A DNA stretch of 64,000 nt from Trichuris trichiura (GCA_037903355.1 JBAJFE010000025.1:868001-932000), one strand, 5' to 3'. Positions 35,461 through 59,520 are shown, counted from the stretch's first letter. Numbers and translations: made by a program. Notes: a model not told the origin generated them from the sequence alone.

Positions 35461-37668
35461 CTGGTAGTCAGAGAAGGATAAACAATTTATTCATTTGCTC
35501 TCTACCTCATTTTTACCCTATGAATTTGTATGTTGTTGACACAAAGGAAGCAAATTCAAGAGGTGAAAATAGAATTAAATTTTAATGAAGAGAGGTAAAA
35601 ACAAAAGGGCAGAAAGAGAGCGTTTTGTTGGCAAAGGTTAATGACAGGCTTTTGGAAATAGGAGATCTGAAGCTGAAAAGCAAGACCAATTTTAAATTTA
35701 AAAAGTGAATTTCGTCTACGTTACTATACTTGCCTGGAAAGTGACTTACAGTTCATTAACCCGGGCAGGAATATATGAATGAGCAAAAGTTGAGGGCACC
35801 TCATTTTGAAACACCAACTCATTCATTACTTGGTTTTAGCCATTTTTTGAATGCCTTTCAAAATAAGCTGTTTCATATACTTTCGCCTATCTGTGATTAG
35901 CTTGTAAAAGCTCATTATCTTTTGTCCTGTTACAAAACTTCGTTGCTTCATGCCTTAAGCAGTTCATTTGTCAACTGAATCAACCTATCAGTATCAGTAG
36001 GTACTCGCTTTGCTATGGTTTCTTCATATTCATCACAGCGACTTTCTTCTCCGCTATCTTCATTGTCCTGACATACAACCATCTGCACAATTACTGAATT
36101 ATTATAGTGAAGTCCAGTGACTACGGCGATATCGACATCCATCCATTTTTCAAGGTCACAATGCTTAGCAGTCTGCTTCGCAAAGTTCTGGGCAAAACAA
36201 AAAAATCTATGTACACTTCGCTTTTCTTGAAAGCTGACTCTTTCAGAATTAATTGGTCTCCCCGTCAGGTGCGCATTCAGTCTTTATAAGTAGGCACAAT
36301 TTGTGCTATCCGTTCCTTAGAGTTGCAGCGTCTACTGATGTCCGAGCATTCGTGCTTCTCAAAGCAAATGTCTTCAAAAACTCTTGCACCGATCTGCTAC
36401 AGTTAAATGCGCTTAGCAGGCATGTCGCTTAGACTCTTAAGAGACCGCGAAGTGCTGCCATTGTCCACAGGTTGAATCAGCGATGTACAGTTAGAAAGAA
36501 GGCGCACAGTGCAAGCATTGTTTTTCGCCAGTTCAATGTACGCGTGAGAGCTTTTTCCTCTGAAACATAAATGGTTTTCAAACCATTTCGATGTTATTTT
36601 CATTGTTACTCGTCCGTTTTTGTTGACATGATGAATCACTGGCAACTGCGCCACACCCTTAAAGGCTCCGGTGTGAAATATTTTTTACCGACGACTATGA
36701 AAGCCTATCTATGTGTGGGTTCCAGCAGTGTTAGAACAACGCTGAACAGTAATCCGGTCTTTCGGTATTTTATACCTTGGTTGCAGATCCAGAATCCTCT
36801 GCTGTCAGTGTTTGTCATGGAGCAATGTTTCATGACAAGATAGTCTCATCAGCATTAAGAATTCGCTCAGGGCTTAATTTTTCATCAGATATTGGCTTGG
36901 TCAATTCTTCAGCAAATTCAGCCGCCGCTTCAAGAGGCTGCTTAAAATGGTGAAATCAACCATTGCTATAATTGCACTGGTAGTTTAACCAAAGTTCTTT
37001 GTGGCAAAGCCTGATCCAGGACAGCTCAGCACCTTCGCTTAAGCCATGTTATCAGTACTTTATCCAATTCTGAACATTTTCCATCTTTCGTTGTTTTCCT
37101 TATGACCATCTGTTTCTTTGACCCACTATCAGCAAAGAATTGAAGTTTTCCTTTCCGCTTCTTTGTGTACTACACTTTGTATAAATCAGATAAGCTTCTT
37201 CTAGGCAAATCGCTTTCAAGTTTTTTTTCAGAAGCACCATCATGACCATGACGGATAATGTCCACTGCTTATGCTTTAAATCTGAAGAAGAATGTCAACC
37301 ATGGCTAAGATTAAATGTCGGCAGGTTACACTTCTCCAATTCATGCTACTAATATTCACCAAAACTGCAGTTGCGCAGTAACTGGTCCACTTGGAGCCTT
37401 TTATTAGAAAACAGGCAAAACTGAACGTAACTGAATAGCAGTCGCTAGTCGAAGGAACAGTAGCGAATGCGAACGATGTCAGAAATCACAATCGTCACAG
37501 CATAAAGCTGCAAGCGCAAAATCATCATGAACAATAGCTAAGGCGCAAAGCATTTCTGCGCCCGTTCAGATCTATTCGTTTTGTCCAAAATTCGCTGTAA
37601 GATAAAATTATTTGCATAACTGAAATTGTCTGAACCAGCGAGCATTCCGGATTAGTGGCAACCTACTG
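35409..37668 (-). mobile_element. Tigger/pogo-like DNA transposon, degenerate
   Basis: Ends form inverted repeats: gggttgccactaatccgg at 35413 and its complement ccggattagtggcaacc at 37648. Minus-strand fragments in order match a pogo/Tigger (jerky/CENPB-like) transposase: the KCSELDKVLITWLK piece of the DNA-binding domain (about 37050-37090), LSPERILNADETIL around the first catalytic Asp (about 36850), KDRITVQRCSNTAGTHT-like (about 36700-36760), VTMKITSKWFENHL (about 36570), and NCTSLIQPVDNGS (about 36450-36480). Frames shift and stops occur throughout, so it is a pseudogene. Such elements move by cut and paste into TA sites. Confidence 0.8.
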
Positions 37669-39200
37669 TTAATGAAATTCTCATCTCTTTTGCTTCTCCC
37701 CTGTTGACAATGGAACCAGTTGGCTTCTTACATTATCAGCGCCAGAGGAATTGTTCTTTCGAAACGCTGAACAGACATCACGCCATCTATGGTCGTTAGA
37801 AGTAACGACAGCTCTGTTCTGAAGCCCATTTTTGTAACGTTGTTACTTCTGCTGGCTTATCACCAGACGGCTAATTACACGATTTTGACAAAATGGGTTT
37901 ACAGCAAGATTCTCTCACAGCGTTAAACTGACAGGTCTTTTGGACAACAGCAGCAAGTTAACTTTACGGAAAGAACCCGTTTGGCGACCAAAGAATGATA
38001 AATTTTATTTTTTGAATATTTCACATTTAAAAAAAGTAAAATTATTTCAATTCCGAAGTCCGAAAAATAAAGATTACCCGCCATAGCCAAATGGGCTTCT
38101 CCAGTAATACTAAATTTGGCATGAAAGGCTTTACGGACTTTTGCAACTACGGACGACTAATTGCGAGAGAATATTTTGCATATACTAAACGGCACAAACG
38201 TGATTTCAATTTAAAAAATATCTATTACATCATTGCTTTGCAAAACGTTGTTTTAAAAGCTGGTGAGCGCGCGCCCCGCAACGAACTGTCGTTGCAATAG
38301 GACTTGCGAATCATGATACGGTATTTGGTAAGCTGGCGGGTGACGTGGAAGTTATCGACAACAAGGAGGTTCTCGCGTACGTTTGCGCTTTACTCTTGGC
38401 AGCAGATAAGAGCGACTCAAAAGGAATGACATCTAATGGTGCAAGGATCAAACGGGCATGAATACAAAGTTAACTTTTTACAAATTAATTGTAGATAAAG
38501 AAAGCTTGAACAAACCTCGAAGCGAACAATAATAAATACTTTGACACCGCTACGCGTATTCGAAACTCGAAGTAGATAAAGGAGGCACCGCCAACTGAAT
38601 GTCGTTTAGATAATGGCACGATTCACGCATAGAGAAAATGCTCTTACCGCTCTTTGTCTTCGAAAAAATGCCAACAAAAGCAGTTGGATTAGATGTCGAT
38701 TTAACGGCCGTTTAATATCAATTGCTTTGGCGAAGAAGCATCAGCGCTTGCAGGCCAACGGGCAAAAAAAATCTACAAAACTATGTGTGAACATGACGAC
38801 AAGTTACGTCTTTACTACTTTGCCGCAATACTGTAACGTATCGTGCTAAATTGGTAAGGTAAACAACGCTGAGTAAAGCTTCCAAAAAGCAGAAAAATCC
38901 TTCCACCAATCAGACGACAATTTCGACACACGATACAGTAAGCAACTTGCGGTTCGGCAGGTTTTGTTGCACTGTAATAATTCTGGCGTTAGAGTTGCCC
39001 AAAGTAGCTGCCCCTCATGGCCACCCGCGTAAATATTAGACGCTGCGCACTTTTTGTGCTTAAAAGCTAAGCTGCCTTTTCCATGTTTGCTTCTTTTCAA
39101 ATTTGGTATTCAACTTCGGCTTGACGAAATTGTAAGTTTCTTTCAACAAGCGAAAATGCCTCAACTCAAAGCAGCTTGTCGGACTTCTTAGCTATCTGCT
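37669..39200. other. No gene recognised
   Basis: About 1.5 kb between the Tigger-like element and the ORP gene. Short frames (38091-38300, 38613-38849, minus 38846-39100) match nothing I know. The right part must include the promoter and 5' UTR of the ORP11-like gene. Confidence 0.5.
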
Positions 39201-39240
39201 GGTATTGGTGCGATTGCTCGTTTGGACATACCGTAGCGGA

Positions 39241-39270
39241 TGTTGCTTTCAGCTTGCAATTCGAATAACA
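39241..39270 (+). promoter_or_regulatory. Acceptor-like site just upstream of the ORP start codon
   Basis: gttgctttcag ends at 39252, 18 nt before the ATG at 39271. It fits a trans-splice or 5' UTR intron acceptor and argues that 39271, not the in-frame ATG at 39205, is the start. Confidence 0.4.
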
Positions 39271-41622
39271 ATGCAATCGCAGGTCGGCGCTTCAATGAAT
39301 GCCGAAGAGCAGCAGCTGAGGGAGATTTTACAACGAGCTGATATGTTTCAAAAGTTGGAGGAATTGGATCTAATGCGTCAACCGCTCGAAGGCCAATTGT
39401 TGAAGTTCACCAACGCCATACAAGGTTGGCAGAATCGGTGGTGCGTTCTTGATCCGGCGAAAGGAGAACTTAGGTAACTTGGACGTATAGCTTTGCTCGA
39501 AGCAGCTTCCTTATTATCCTTTACAGGTATTATCTAAAATGTGATGTTAAGGCGCTGAAACCAAGAGGCGTCTTGAATCTAGCTAGCGCCGAGATCATTC
39601 CCAGCGAGGATGATTCTATGACCTTTTCCGTTATTCCTTACGGCTGCGACGTGTACAGATTTAAGGCGCAGGATACAAAGTCAAAGCAGGAATGGATCAA
39701 CCGACTTAGAACCATTGCCAACGATCACGCCGAGAGAAGAAAGAAGTAAGCATAGCTTAAAATAGCATTATCAATGTGTAAATTATTTAATAGTTCGCTC
39801 TTAACCGTCTGCGCTTCATGTTCAAACTGTACCTGCTTTTCAATAATTACGGTAATAGTTTTTCTTGCAGGAATCTTGATTCGGATTTGATAGTTAGAAC
39901 GCCTCAGGTGTCGGACAACGTGTACAGAGGCACCGCGCTGCAAGCAACCGCGTTTGGAAATGTTCACAAAATTCTGACGGCCGCATCCGAACAGCATGCT
40001 TCCCTTTTACGGTGCTTCGATGATTTGCCGCCAACGCTGCTTAATTCGTCCGAATCCTATCAAGCAGTATTGTCCATAAAATCTTACTCGAACAGCTTAT
40101 TAACAGGTTTGAAGGATTGTGCCATGTCCTTAAGACTTTTACAGGTACTTGCGGATGCGCATTCATAGCATTAGCGATACTCCTTTCAGAATGATCTATC
40201 GACATTTCAAAGTCGTTCATCCGAGTCGGAAGCGTCACTTGCTTCGAAAGTTGCCCTATCCGTTGAATCTGTATTTTCAAAAAAGGCTATTCCCGCCGCG
40301 GAGCCTTTGGAAACCAACTCCCATCGTGCAGACGTGTCAGAGTTTAAAGAGAGCGACGAAATGCCGGAACAGCCGGATTTTTTTGAGCCCGAACTTGGGT
40401 CGGTTGAATGCCAAAAGAAAGCTATTCTCTCCTTGCTTTCAAAGCTAAAATTGGGCACAGACCTTACCAGGGTCTCATTGCCGGCGTTCCTTTCCCAGAA
40501 ACGGTCTTTTCTTGAGTCTTGCAGCGACTTTTTGGCCAACACGTCCACGTTTGTTTCCATTGCAACGTGTACGAGCTCCGAAAAGCGTCTTGTGGCAATC
40601 CTTAAATGGTATCTTACTTCCTTCTTTTTTGGTTGCAAAGGCGGCGTAGCCCGTAAACCGTTCAATCCGGTCGCCGGCGAGATGTTCACGTGCAGTTGGG
40701 TTCCGTCCGGAAACTATGTTGACCAGTCGGCGGATTCGCCTTCTTTTTCAACATCGAAGGTTCGCTTCCATGCGGAACAGATGAGTCACCACCCTCCCGT
40801 TACAGCCATTTTTGCTTCCACTTCGAATCGAGATGTTCTTCTTACCGGTAGCATATCCGTAAAGTCCAAGTTTATGGGTGTATCAATAAATATGCCCATT
40901 GTATGCGAAGCAAAGGTTGCCGTCCTTTGTCCCGAAGTTGAACCCGCGGTTTCTCCCGAAAAGTAAGCCATTCCGCCTTCTTTTTATTTTATTAGTATGT
41001 ACGTATATTCTTTCTTTTATACAGCAAATCAAATTACGAGGTTTACCGCCTACATTATCCCAACTGTTTTGCCCGTTCGATTTTGACAACTCCTTGCATG
41101 GAGTTTGGCGGCAAAGTGCAAATAGTGTCGCAGCAGACTGGCAATGCGGCCGTGATAACTTTCCATACGAAACCATTCTACGGCGGAAAATCGCACCGAG
41201 TGACCGCCGAAGCGAGAACTCCAACCGGTCGGGTCTTCTGCCGAGCCGAAGGCGATTGGCGGGAAATTATTGAATTCACCTTCTCGGACGGTTCCGTGGA
41301 GACAATAGACGTAACCCAAATTGGTAGGACGCGCTTTGAAAGGTTAATTTGAATATTTTGTTTTTTTGCCCTCTCAGAACGTGGCACCCGATTCATCCGA
41401 CCGGTTCGAAAGCAGCACCCGTTGGAGTCGCGGGTTGTGTGGAAGAAGTTGATTGATTTGTTGCATTGCGGAGACGTGGAACAAGCGGACATTGCTAAAA
41501 AGGAAATCGAAGCCTCTTTCAGGGACCCTTTTCAATCTCAGCCTAAAAGTCGTTTTGTAAAAATCAACGACACAACCTACAGGTACATTGATATTCCGGA
41601 CAATATTCCATTGGACGAATGA
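39271..41622 (+). CDS. OSBPL11: Oxysterol-binding-protein-related protein, ORP10/ORP11 type (PH + ORD)
   Basis: Lipid-transfer protein acting at membrane contact sites. Exons 39271-39473, 39527-39745, 39871-40144, 40190-40962, 41025-41323 and 41378-41622 join in phase to 670 codons with a TGA stop. An N-terminal PH domain (about residues 40-140) contains EGQLLKFTNAIQGWQNRW, KPRGVLNLASAEIIPSEDDS and a terminal W in KQEWINRL, closest in my memory to ORP11/ORP10. The C-terminal ORD contains FNPVAGEMF and the family signature EQMSHHPPVTAIF. No FFAT motif was noticed. Introns are 45-125 nt. It heads a compact same-strand cluster, with the MICOS gene starting 195 bp downstream. A short GAC run follows the stop codon. 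Confidence 0.9.
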
Positions 41623-41794
41623 TGACGACGACGACGACGACGGCTGGATAAATTCATTGATCTGTAGTTTTATCACTACTACGACGCGGCTGAGTAAATG
41701 TTGTTTATTTGCGATATCTTTTTGGCCGAAACAAATTTATAGGCTTTGAAGCCTTTCTGTCTGTCACTTAATTTGCATAAACGTTAGTTTTGTT

Positions 41795-41816
41795 CAACTT
41801 TACAGCTTTCCTTGGG
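41795..41816 (+). promoter_or_regulatory. Acceptor-like site just upstream of the MICOS gene ATG
   Basis: caactttacag ends at 41805, 11 nt before the ATG at 41817, with only 195 bp separating this gene from the upstream stop. This fits a spliced-leader acceptor of a downstream operon gene (inference). Confidence 0.45.
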
Positions 41817-42609
41817 ATGACGTCTGCGGTGCCGAAAAACGTGGTCAAATTAAAGGACGTAAGTTCTTTTTTTCCCTTATGCTAATTACGCTTGGAGTAA
41901 TTTTTTAAATTGTTGTTTAGCTTGACTGCTACAGGACCCCTATGGTCGACGAGTACGACGGCCTCGTGCAAGACCGAATCCCGCTAGTTGAACCATACAT
42001 AATCGATTGCTTTGCTCGTTTTCGAGGAACTCTTGAAAAGGCAGAAGATGTTGTCCAGCAGGCCAACGACCTTAACTATCGCACGGTCTACAAGGCTACC
42101 ACATTCCTTAATAGTACTACTCATTGCATTTATCGTAATCAAATTTAGTCGTTCATATTTAGGCATCGTGTCAAGGTTTGTAGACATAGCCGAAGAGACG
42201 CGGGATGTCACCCCAAAAGCAACGGCAATCTTTCTAGGAACTCTTGGCGGTTTGGCTATGGGCATTCAAAGAGGTAGACATACTTTTGTCTTAAACATTT
42301 TCTTACACTTCCGTAAGTAGGAGGAATTTTTTCCGTGTTCAAGCACGCCGGTGGAGCTGCTACTTTGATGACAACATTTTGCTACCCCGAAGAGACGTGC
42401 CAGTTGTTCCGCTCTTGGAAAGCGGCCGGATATCGCCAGTTCAATCGTTTAAAGGGTAAGCAACCGTTTCGACTTAAGCGTTTTAAAATTCTTTTTTTTT
42501 AAAAGAAGTTGCCATTGGTGTAACCACCCCCGAGCCGATTGCATCGTCAAGCGAATCTGCAGCCGATAATATGGACATGTACACTACTCGAAGCAGTCGT
42601 ATTCAATGA
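41817..42609 (+). CDS. MICOS subunit MIC26/MIC27 (apolipoprotein O-like)
   Basis: Subunit of the inner-mitochondrial-membrane MICOS complex that shapes crista junctions. Exons 41817-41858, 41921-42113, 42163-42273, 42321-42455 and 42506-42609 join to 194 codons ending in TGA. The middle shows the APOO/APOOL pattern: DRIPLVEPYI, a helical stretch to DLNYRTVYKATTFL, a first hydrophobic segment AIFLGTLGGLAMGIQRGG, a second HAGGAATLMTTFCYP with the characteristic CYP(E/K) end, then a polar tail. Length is typical of the family (about 190-270). MIC26 versus MIC27 cannot be distinguished. The nematode representative is known as MOMA-1. The TTTTAAAAG acceptor of the last exon is weak, but the frame supports it. 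Confidence 0.8.
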
Positions 42610-43119
42610 ATAGCGTATATAATACGCATCTCGTCTTGACGAGACAAGCTCTTATCTCGCTGGTACTTTTTCAATGGTCGCTCCGATGCGGTAAAAATTA
42701 CGACTAGAAAAATGTTTTGTTTATCCGAAACCGGCTTTCGAAGCTGTAATGGAACTTAATTTTCAAAATAGCATACTGTAGCTTCCCGGTTGCCTCCCTC
42801 AAGCTGCTATCGCGCACGCAATCAAAAAATTAGTAAGCTGGCGCGCTTCAAGAAAACTTAATGGGCTACGAGTCGCGCGGCGAGTTGAGATAAGAACTTT
42901 TGCTCTTTTTTTTCTTGTCTAACGGCGGTAAACAGCTACTCGCGCTTTCGCGACGGCGCAAACTTACCAAATCGACATTACTCAATTGTTAGCGTTGCCA
43001 GCTATGAGACGATGTTCGATTGCCGATAGCAATGTTGGTAGCCAAGTAATGTTTTGCACCTGCGAACCGTTTGTCAAACTACTGTATTGCATGTGTCCCT
43101 TCAATAGTTGTATGTAGAG
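42610..43119. other. Intergenic, with acceptor-like site before UMPS
   Basis: About 500 bp with no gene seen. tcccttcaatag ends at 43107, 12 nt before the UMPS ATG at 43120, again resembling a trans-splice acceptor. Confidence 0.4.
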
Positions 43120-45156
43120 ATGAGCAGGCACGCTCTTTTGGACAAATTCTTTGAAGTGGGAGTTTTTCAATTTGGGGAGTTCACGTTGAAATGCGGTTCG
43201 TTGTCTCCCGTTTACATCGACCTGCGTCGGCTGATCAGTTATCCGGAATTGTTGGTCGGTCGACACATCTGTTTTGAGATGTTGTTTTTTCGGCATGCAA
43301 ACTAACCCCTTTGCAGGATTCCGTCCAAGAAGAGCTGTGGACGTTAATTCAAAACAACAAACTGTCGTTCAAGCGAGTATGCGGCGTCCCGTACGGTGCA
43401 ATACCTGTTTGCACGGTGGGTACACGTGCTCGTTGTATTGTCTCATCTTAATCTTCTCTCTTCGCCTTTTGAAAGGCGCTTAGCGTCGATCACAATTTGC
43501 CTATGCTATTTTTGCGCAAAGAAGCGAAACCGTACGGAACCAAGCAACTTGTCGAAGGACTATACGACGTAGGAGATCGTTGCCTTGTCGTAGAAGATGT
43601 TATTACTCATGGAACAAGCGTAAACAATACAACAGAGGTAGGAATTTGCACTTTTTAAAAAGTTTGTCCTTCCTCATTTCACCTTTTCGCTAGGTACTTC
43701 GAAGCCTTGGTTTGCTAGTGACCGACGCTTTGATAATCTTAGATCGTTGTCAAGGAGGTAAAAAATCGTTGTCCCAATTTGGCATTACCGCTAGAAGGTT
43801 GGCCAACGAATAACGCTAACTCTTAACTAAACCTATTGACTTGTATACAGTTTGTTCAACTTGAGAGAAGTGGTCAAATACTTCTATTCGACCGGCAAAG
43901 TATCCGCGGAAAACTACGAACGCGTTTTTGCCTATCTATCCAGCTCAAGCGACGAAGCGTGTATCCATTTGATTAGCGACGAAAGTATTTCTCCCATCAT
44001 TGTATGTTCTACGCTTGTTAGCAGCCAGCCGGAAAAAGTAGCTACTTATTGTTGAGGATGTGCCAAGGAATGGCTTATACTTCAATCGCAACGTTTCGTT
44101 GACACACCCGACGGCTCGCCGTCTTTGGGAAATTATCGAGTCGAAGAAAAGCAACCTGTGCATTGCCTGCGATTTCCAGACAAAGGATGAAATTCTTCAA
44201 GTAAGCTAACACAGACACTATGCAGCTATGGCAAACTTGAAAAGGTGGCACTTTCGCAGACGCTGCAGAAGATCGGCAGCCTAGTATGCGTGGCGAAGCT
44301 GCATGCGGACATTGTAGAAGATTTTGATTTGAAGTTCGCCGCCGACTTGAAAAGGTTGGCTATAGATAAGAACTTTCTAATTCTGGAAGATCGGTAACGA
44401 CTCACCGCAATTGTTTATCCTTTCGATGTTTACAAGCGGTGTTTGCAGAAAGTTCGCCGACACTGGTGACGTAGTTAAAAAACAACTCCTTCACAGCATA
44501 TACAAGCCGACAATCTGGGCTGACATGGTTACTATTCACCCCATAGCGGGACATGGCATACTTCAAGCTATACGAGACGTATAACGCCGGTAATTTGAAT
44601 CCACACTGTAAGCTTATAGTGATTTGTAGGTTTGCGCAAATAGATCACTTGCCTGTTTAATAGTGGCCGAAATGTCGACCGACGGTAGCCTAACGTCGAA
44701 CAATTACAAAGCGGGTGAGTAATTTTTTTTAAAGACCTTTCCTACCAGACGACTTAACTAAAAAATGGCGCTTGTTTTCTAGATGCCGTTATGATGGCAA
44801 AAGATTTTAGGGACGTTGTTGCCGGATTCGTCAGTCAGAAAAGACCTGCCGAAGATCCCGCCTTCCTGTACTTCACGCCAGGTAGTTTTTCTTCCCTACC
44901 TTCATTAACGACTTTTGCTCAATGAGACTTGGCGTACAACCGTTGAGAGAGTTTGCTCCTTTTTCCAGGCGTACACTTCAAGGCGGGAAGCGACCATATA
45001 GGGCAAAGATGGCGTTCAATAGAAGCGGCAATTAAGGAAGACGGAAACGACGTCGCAATCGTAGGTCGCGCCATCACGAACGACCCGAACATGTTGGAAG
45101 CAACCCAGAAGTTGCGACGCTTAGCGTGGGAAGCATTCGTGTCTCGAAAAAGCTAA
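43120..45156 (+). CDS. UMPS: UMP synthase (orotate phosphoribosyltransferase + OMP decarboxylase)
   Basis: Bifunctional enzyme of the last two steps of de novo pyrimidine synthesis: orotate + PRPP to OMP, then decarboxylation to UMP in the cytosol. Eleven exons: 43120-43254, 43317-43415, 43476-43637, 43694-43797, 43851-44001, 44057-44200, 44260-44393, 44449-44578, 44630-44714, 44783-44881, 44969-45156. They give 476 codons, near the usual animal length (about 480). The OPRT half has FTLKCGSLSPVYIDLR, VCGVPYGAIP, KEAKPYGTKQLVEG and the PRPP loop VVEDVITHGTS. The OMPDC half has LCIACDF, VAKLHADIVEDF and ILEDRKFADTG with the catalytic Lys/Asp array (K of AKLH, D-K-D of EDRKFAD), then IVAEMSTDGSL, FVSQKR, FYFTPG-like YFTPGVHFKAG and VGRAIT. 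All residues expected for activity appear present. Donor GTCGGT after exon 1 and GTTGGC after exon 4 are non-consensus but required by phase. Confidence 0.93.
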
Positions 45157-45185
45157 ACCGACCTACACTCATTCATCGCCACTCG

Positions 45186-45617
45186 ATGCTAATTGGAAAC
45201 AGCTACTTTTTTTGGGCATTTTGGACGCTTCGGGTATTGCTCGTTTGTGACTTTGATTATATACTTGTCGTGCTGCCTTTGCCTAATCGACAAGTCGGCC
45301 TTCTTTTGTTACGGCGCAGGTATTAATTATGCTTTGCTTTGCTGTTCACTCGCAATGAATTTACGTTTTTTTGAAGTAATAACAATTTAAGATAATTTTT
45401 TTAAAAAAAGTTACTATTAATTAAATTAACTGTCTCTCTCTCTCACCTTTGGGCATTCTTCTTTCGCAGCGACGGAGACGTATGCTTTAGAAAAGAATCG
45501 AGCGACCTCTACTTCGTTGGCGAGCTAAAAAAGGGCCGCCAATGGGTCCTTGTTCTAATTAAGGACAAAACGAAGGCTGGGCCACCCACGCCTACGACTC
45601 GAAGTAGCGACCAATGA
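45186..45617 (+). CDS. Possible two-exon small membrane protein, unknown
   Basis: Starts 30 bp after the UMPS stop. Exon 45186-45319, then an intron ending in an excellent polypyrimidine tract (ctctctctctc...cttctttcgcag, 45469), then exon 45470-45617 ending in TGA. Joined length is 93 codons. The first half is strongly hydrophobic (for example LRVLLVCDFDYILVVLPL) and the second half charged (KESSDLYFVGELKKG, VLVLIKDKTKAG). I do not recognise it. It could instead be UMPS 3' UTR with chance frames; the good acceptor is the main support. Confidence 0.3.
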
Positions 45618-46139
45618 AAAGCAGCTGAAAAAGAAGCAATGGAAAGTTGAATTAGACGAGCGAACGAACGACAAATGGAAAAGGTGTTTGGCTCTTCTCG
45701 GCGGCCGAACAAGTTGGATTGACCGTGAAAAAGAAATTCATTGAGAAAAAATATTCCAAACTAAAAATCATCCGCTCGTCAAACAAACGGGCCAAAGCGC
45801 ATCGTCGAGCATCACCGCGGGCAGTGGTCGATTGATCGAAACGTGCTCTCTGAAATGCTACAGCAGCGGTGGGTGGTGATGGAAGTTGTAGAAAGGAAGG
45901 AAGGAAGGCAAGTTGGAGGTACAAAAAATGACCGGTGGACGTGTGTCAAGCAACAACCCGCTGGGCCAAACAAACACTGACGGAAATTGGTCGACCTTAA
46001 GAACGAGTACGGAAGAATTTTTTCAATGCGCCTCTTTTGGTCATAGGAGCCAACGTTCGTTCCCACGCGTAAGGCACGTAACAGTCGAAGGGCACCGCGT
46101 AATTGGTCGCTAACTTTTTTTTGTCTTTAAACAATTACA

Positions 46140-57444
<11,305 letters not shown>

Positions 57445-59520
57445 CTTCGTTAATCAACAAAGTAAGGTCCTTGCGCTAGGAAGGCTAGGCGCGCGCAAGG
57501 CGCCACCATCGACCAGGCAATGAGAAAATGAGGAGGAAGCGGAGGAGGAAAAAAGAGCAGCTGGCTAAGGCGATGCCCGAAATTGGAACGGCGAATTTTC
57601 GCCTTTTTCGTCCGCGCTATCCCTCCAATTCAAACCGAGGATACGACGTATCAAGTAACGTAAGCGGAAAACAAGCAGCGCTCGATTGGCAAAGCTGCAA
57701 TAAAGGGTAGCTGACGCACCGCTACAAGCAACCAAGTCACCAATAGTTCCGAAACATCATTTTTCCATTTACCTGCGCCGGCAGTGAGAGGCAACGCGGG
57801 AGACAAAGCGCAAGGCAGCCGGAACGTCGCGAAGCAAACTTATCAAACAAGTTCAAGCGAATGACCCTATACTAAATGATTCGCAAGTAAAATTGTACAG
57901 TAATCTTTTTCTCGTCACTTATGGCGGTAAACAGTTGTTGACAGCCACCTGTCGACATTATAAGTTGCATAGATGTCGAATTGTCGCTTATCTGCAAATA
58001 GATGTGGCAATTAGGTTTTTCCGTAGCTCTAACGCGTAAACTTCCGAGGGGTGACGTGGCGAACAAGAGCACTGTCGGTCATTTAAAATTTCGACTTTTC
58101 CGCATCAGACGTAAAAATATAGCCAAAAAACAAAATCAAAAAACCGATATCAAGCTCTCGATATTCTCGTTTGCCTCAGAATTTTTGCCCTGACGAGATT
58201 AACTCTTGCACGATACAGTATAACTGTATTCAGGTTAGTTTTTTTAAACTAGCGAAATGTTCTTACGAATGCTTTTTATGTCAAGTTGCAATCGAGTTTT
58301 TTTAGTAGCCGCCGAGGAAATTATATTTCCCGTATGCTAAAAGGGGATAAAAGTCAATTCAAAACTCTTTAGTTAGCAGAGAAGAAGCACGCAGTTTGAA
58401 ATCCAAGGAGACAAGCCATTCCTTTGCTTTTAAAATAGAAAGCTATTTGCAGCTATATTCCGTTTCGAAGATCTTCTTTTTGGCAGGCAGTTGCATTCAA
58501 GCTTCAACTTAAGTTTTTCCAGACTTACCAGCCAACAATAGGCGTTACGGCAAAATGTGTAGCAGTAAAGCGGCTGAAAATGCTGCTGCGCCGTCGGCCT
58601 ACTACTATTCTTTGAACATGCTTGCTGCCTTTTACAAAAAATAGCCAATTAACGAATTGCTTAAACTGCTGCGTCAACTAAAAGCGCCTGCGTATTACTG
58701 CGGCAAAATGTTGCAATTTTTTTTGAAAGCGAAATTTTTATTTACCCGTAAGACTTAGCTTTTAAAGCCCACTGGATATTTCGGCGCGGATCAAAGATTG
58801 CGTGCCAACGCTATCCACCTACTTAGCATTTGTACTCAAGGACAACAATTGCCAAACATTGAACTGGTCATCGCAAACTGGAAAACATTGCTAATGATTG
58901 ACAAATGTCCTTGCATTCTTTTCGTTCCGACTCTAAGGCGCTTCCGCGACTAGGGAACCATTGGTTTCCGTTCTTACCAAACAAACTGGGAAATATTGAA
59001 TCCTAATAACTGGTTCAGAGTGGCGTTTGTTGCCAAAGAGTGTTGGCTCTGTTTTTGAAAACTAATAAGCTTTGCGGCTAAATATCTTTCTTCGGCTAAC
59101 CGAAGTTAACATGATTACTACAGTACACTATTATGAAGCAAAACGACGCGGAGATTTTTCGAAATAACGCTTTGTCGATGCGCATTCCTGAGCGACAGGT
59201 GGTACACGCTTTATTACTTTCATTAGCAGCGCGTCTGCACCGTCTATATGAGCTAAGCTCTATAAAAACTTAGCCGTGCCAGCCACTGGCAAAATGTTTA
59301 ACTGAAAAACGTTTAAGCGAAACGCCAACATTGTGTACTTATCGATTGTCAAAATAAAATTGGTTAAATGATAACTACAACTACCTATAAACAAAAGTCA
59401 TGCGCAAGAAAACATAAAAAGTAACTAATAATTAAGACTTACAAAAAATGAGAAAAAAATCATGCCACTCTGCCGCGTAGTCGTCCGGGGTTGATAAGAA
59501 CAAACTTACCGTGGAATATG
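57445..59520. other. Intergenic region upstream of ROCK
   Basis: Contains the expected ROCK promoter; no convincing core element or gene was identified. Short frames (57528-57710, 58002-58193, minus 58430-58648) are unremarkable. Confidence 0.4.

Noticed and set aside
39205..39270. Upstream in-frame ATG for the ORP gene
   Set aside because: An acceptor-like site (39252) lies between it and the ATG at 39271, and the added residues do not resemble an ORP N-terminus.
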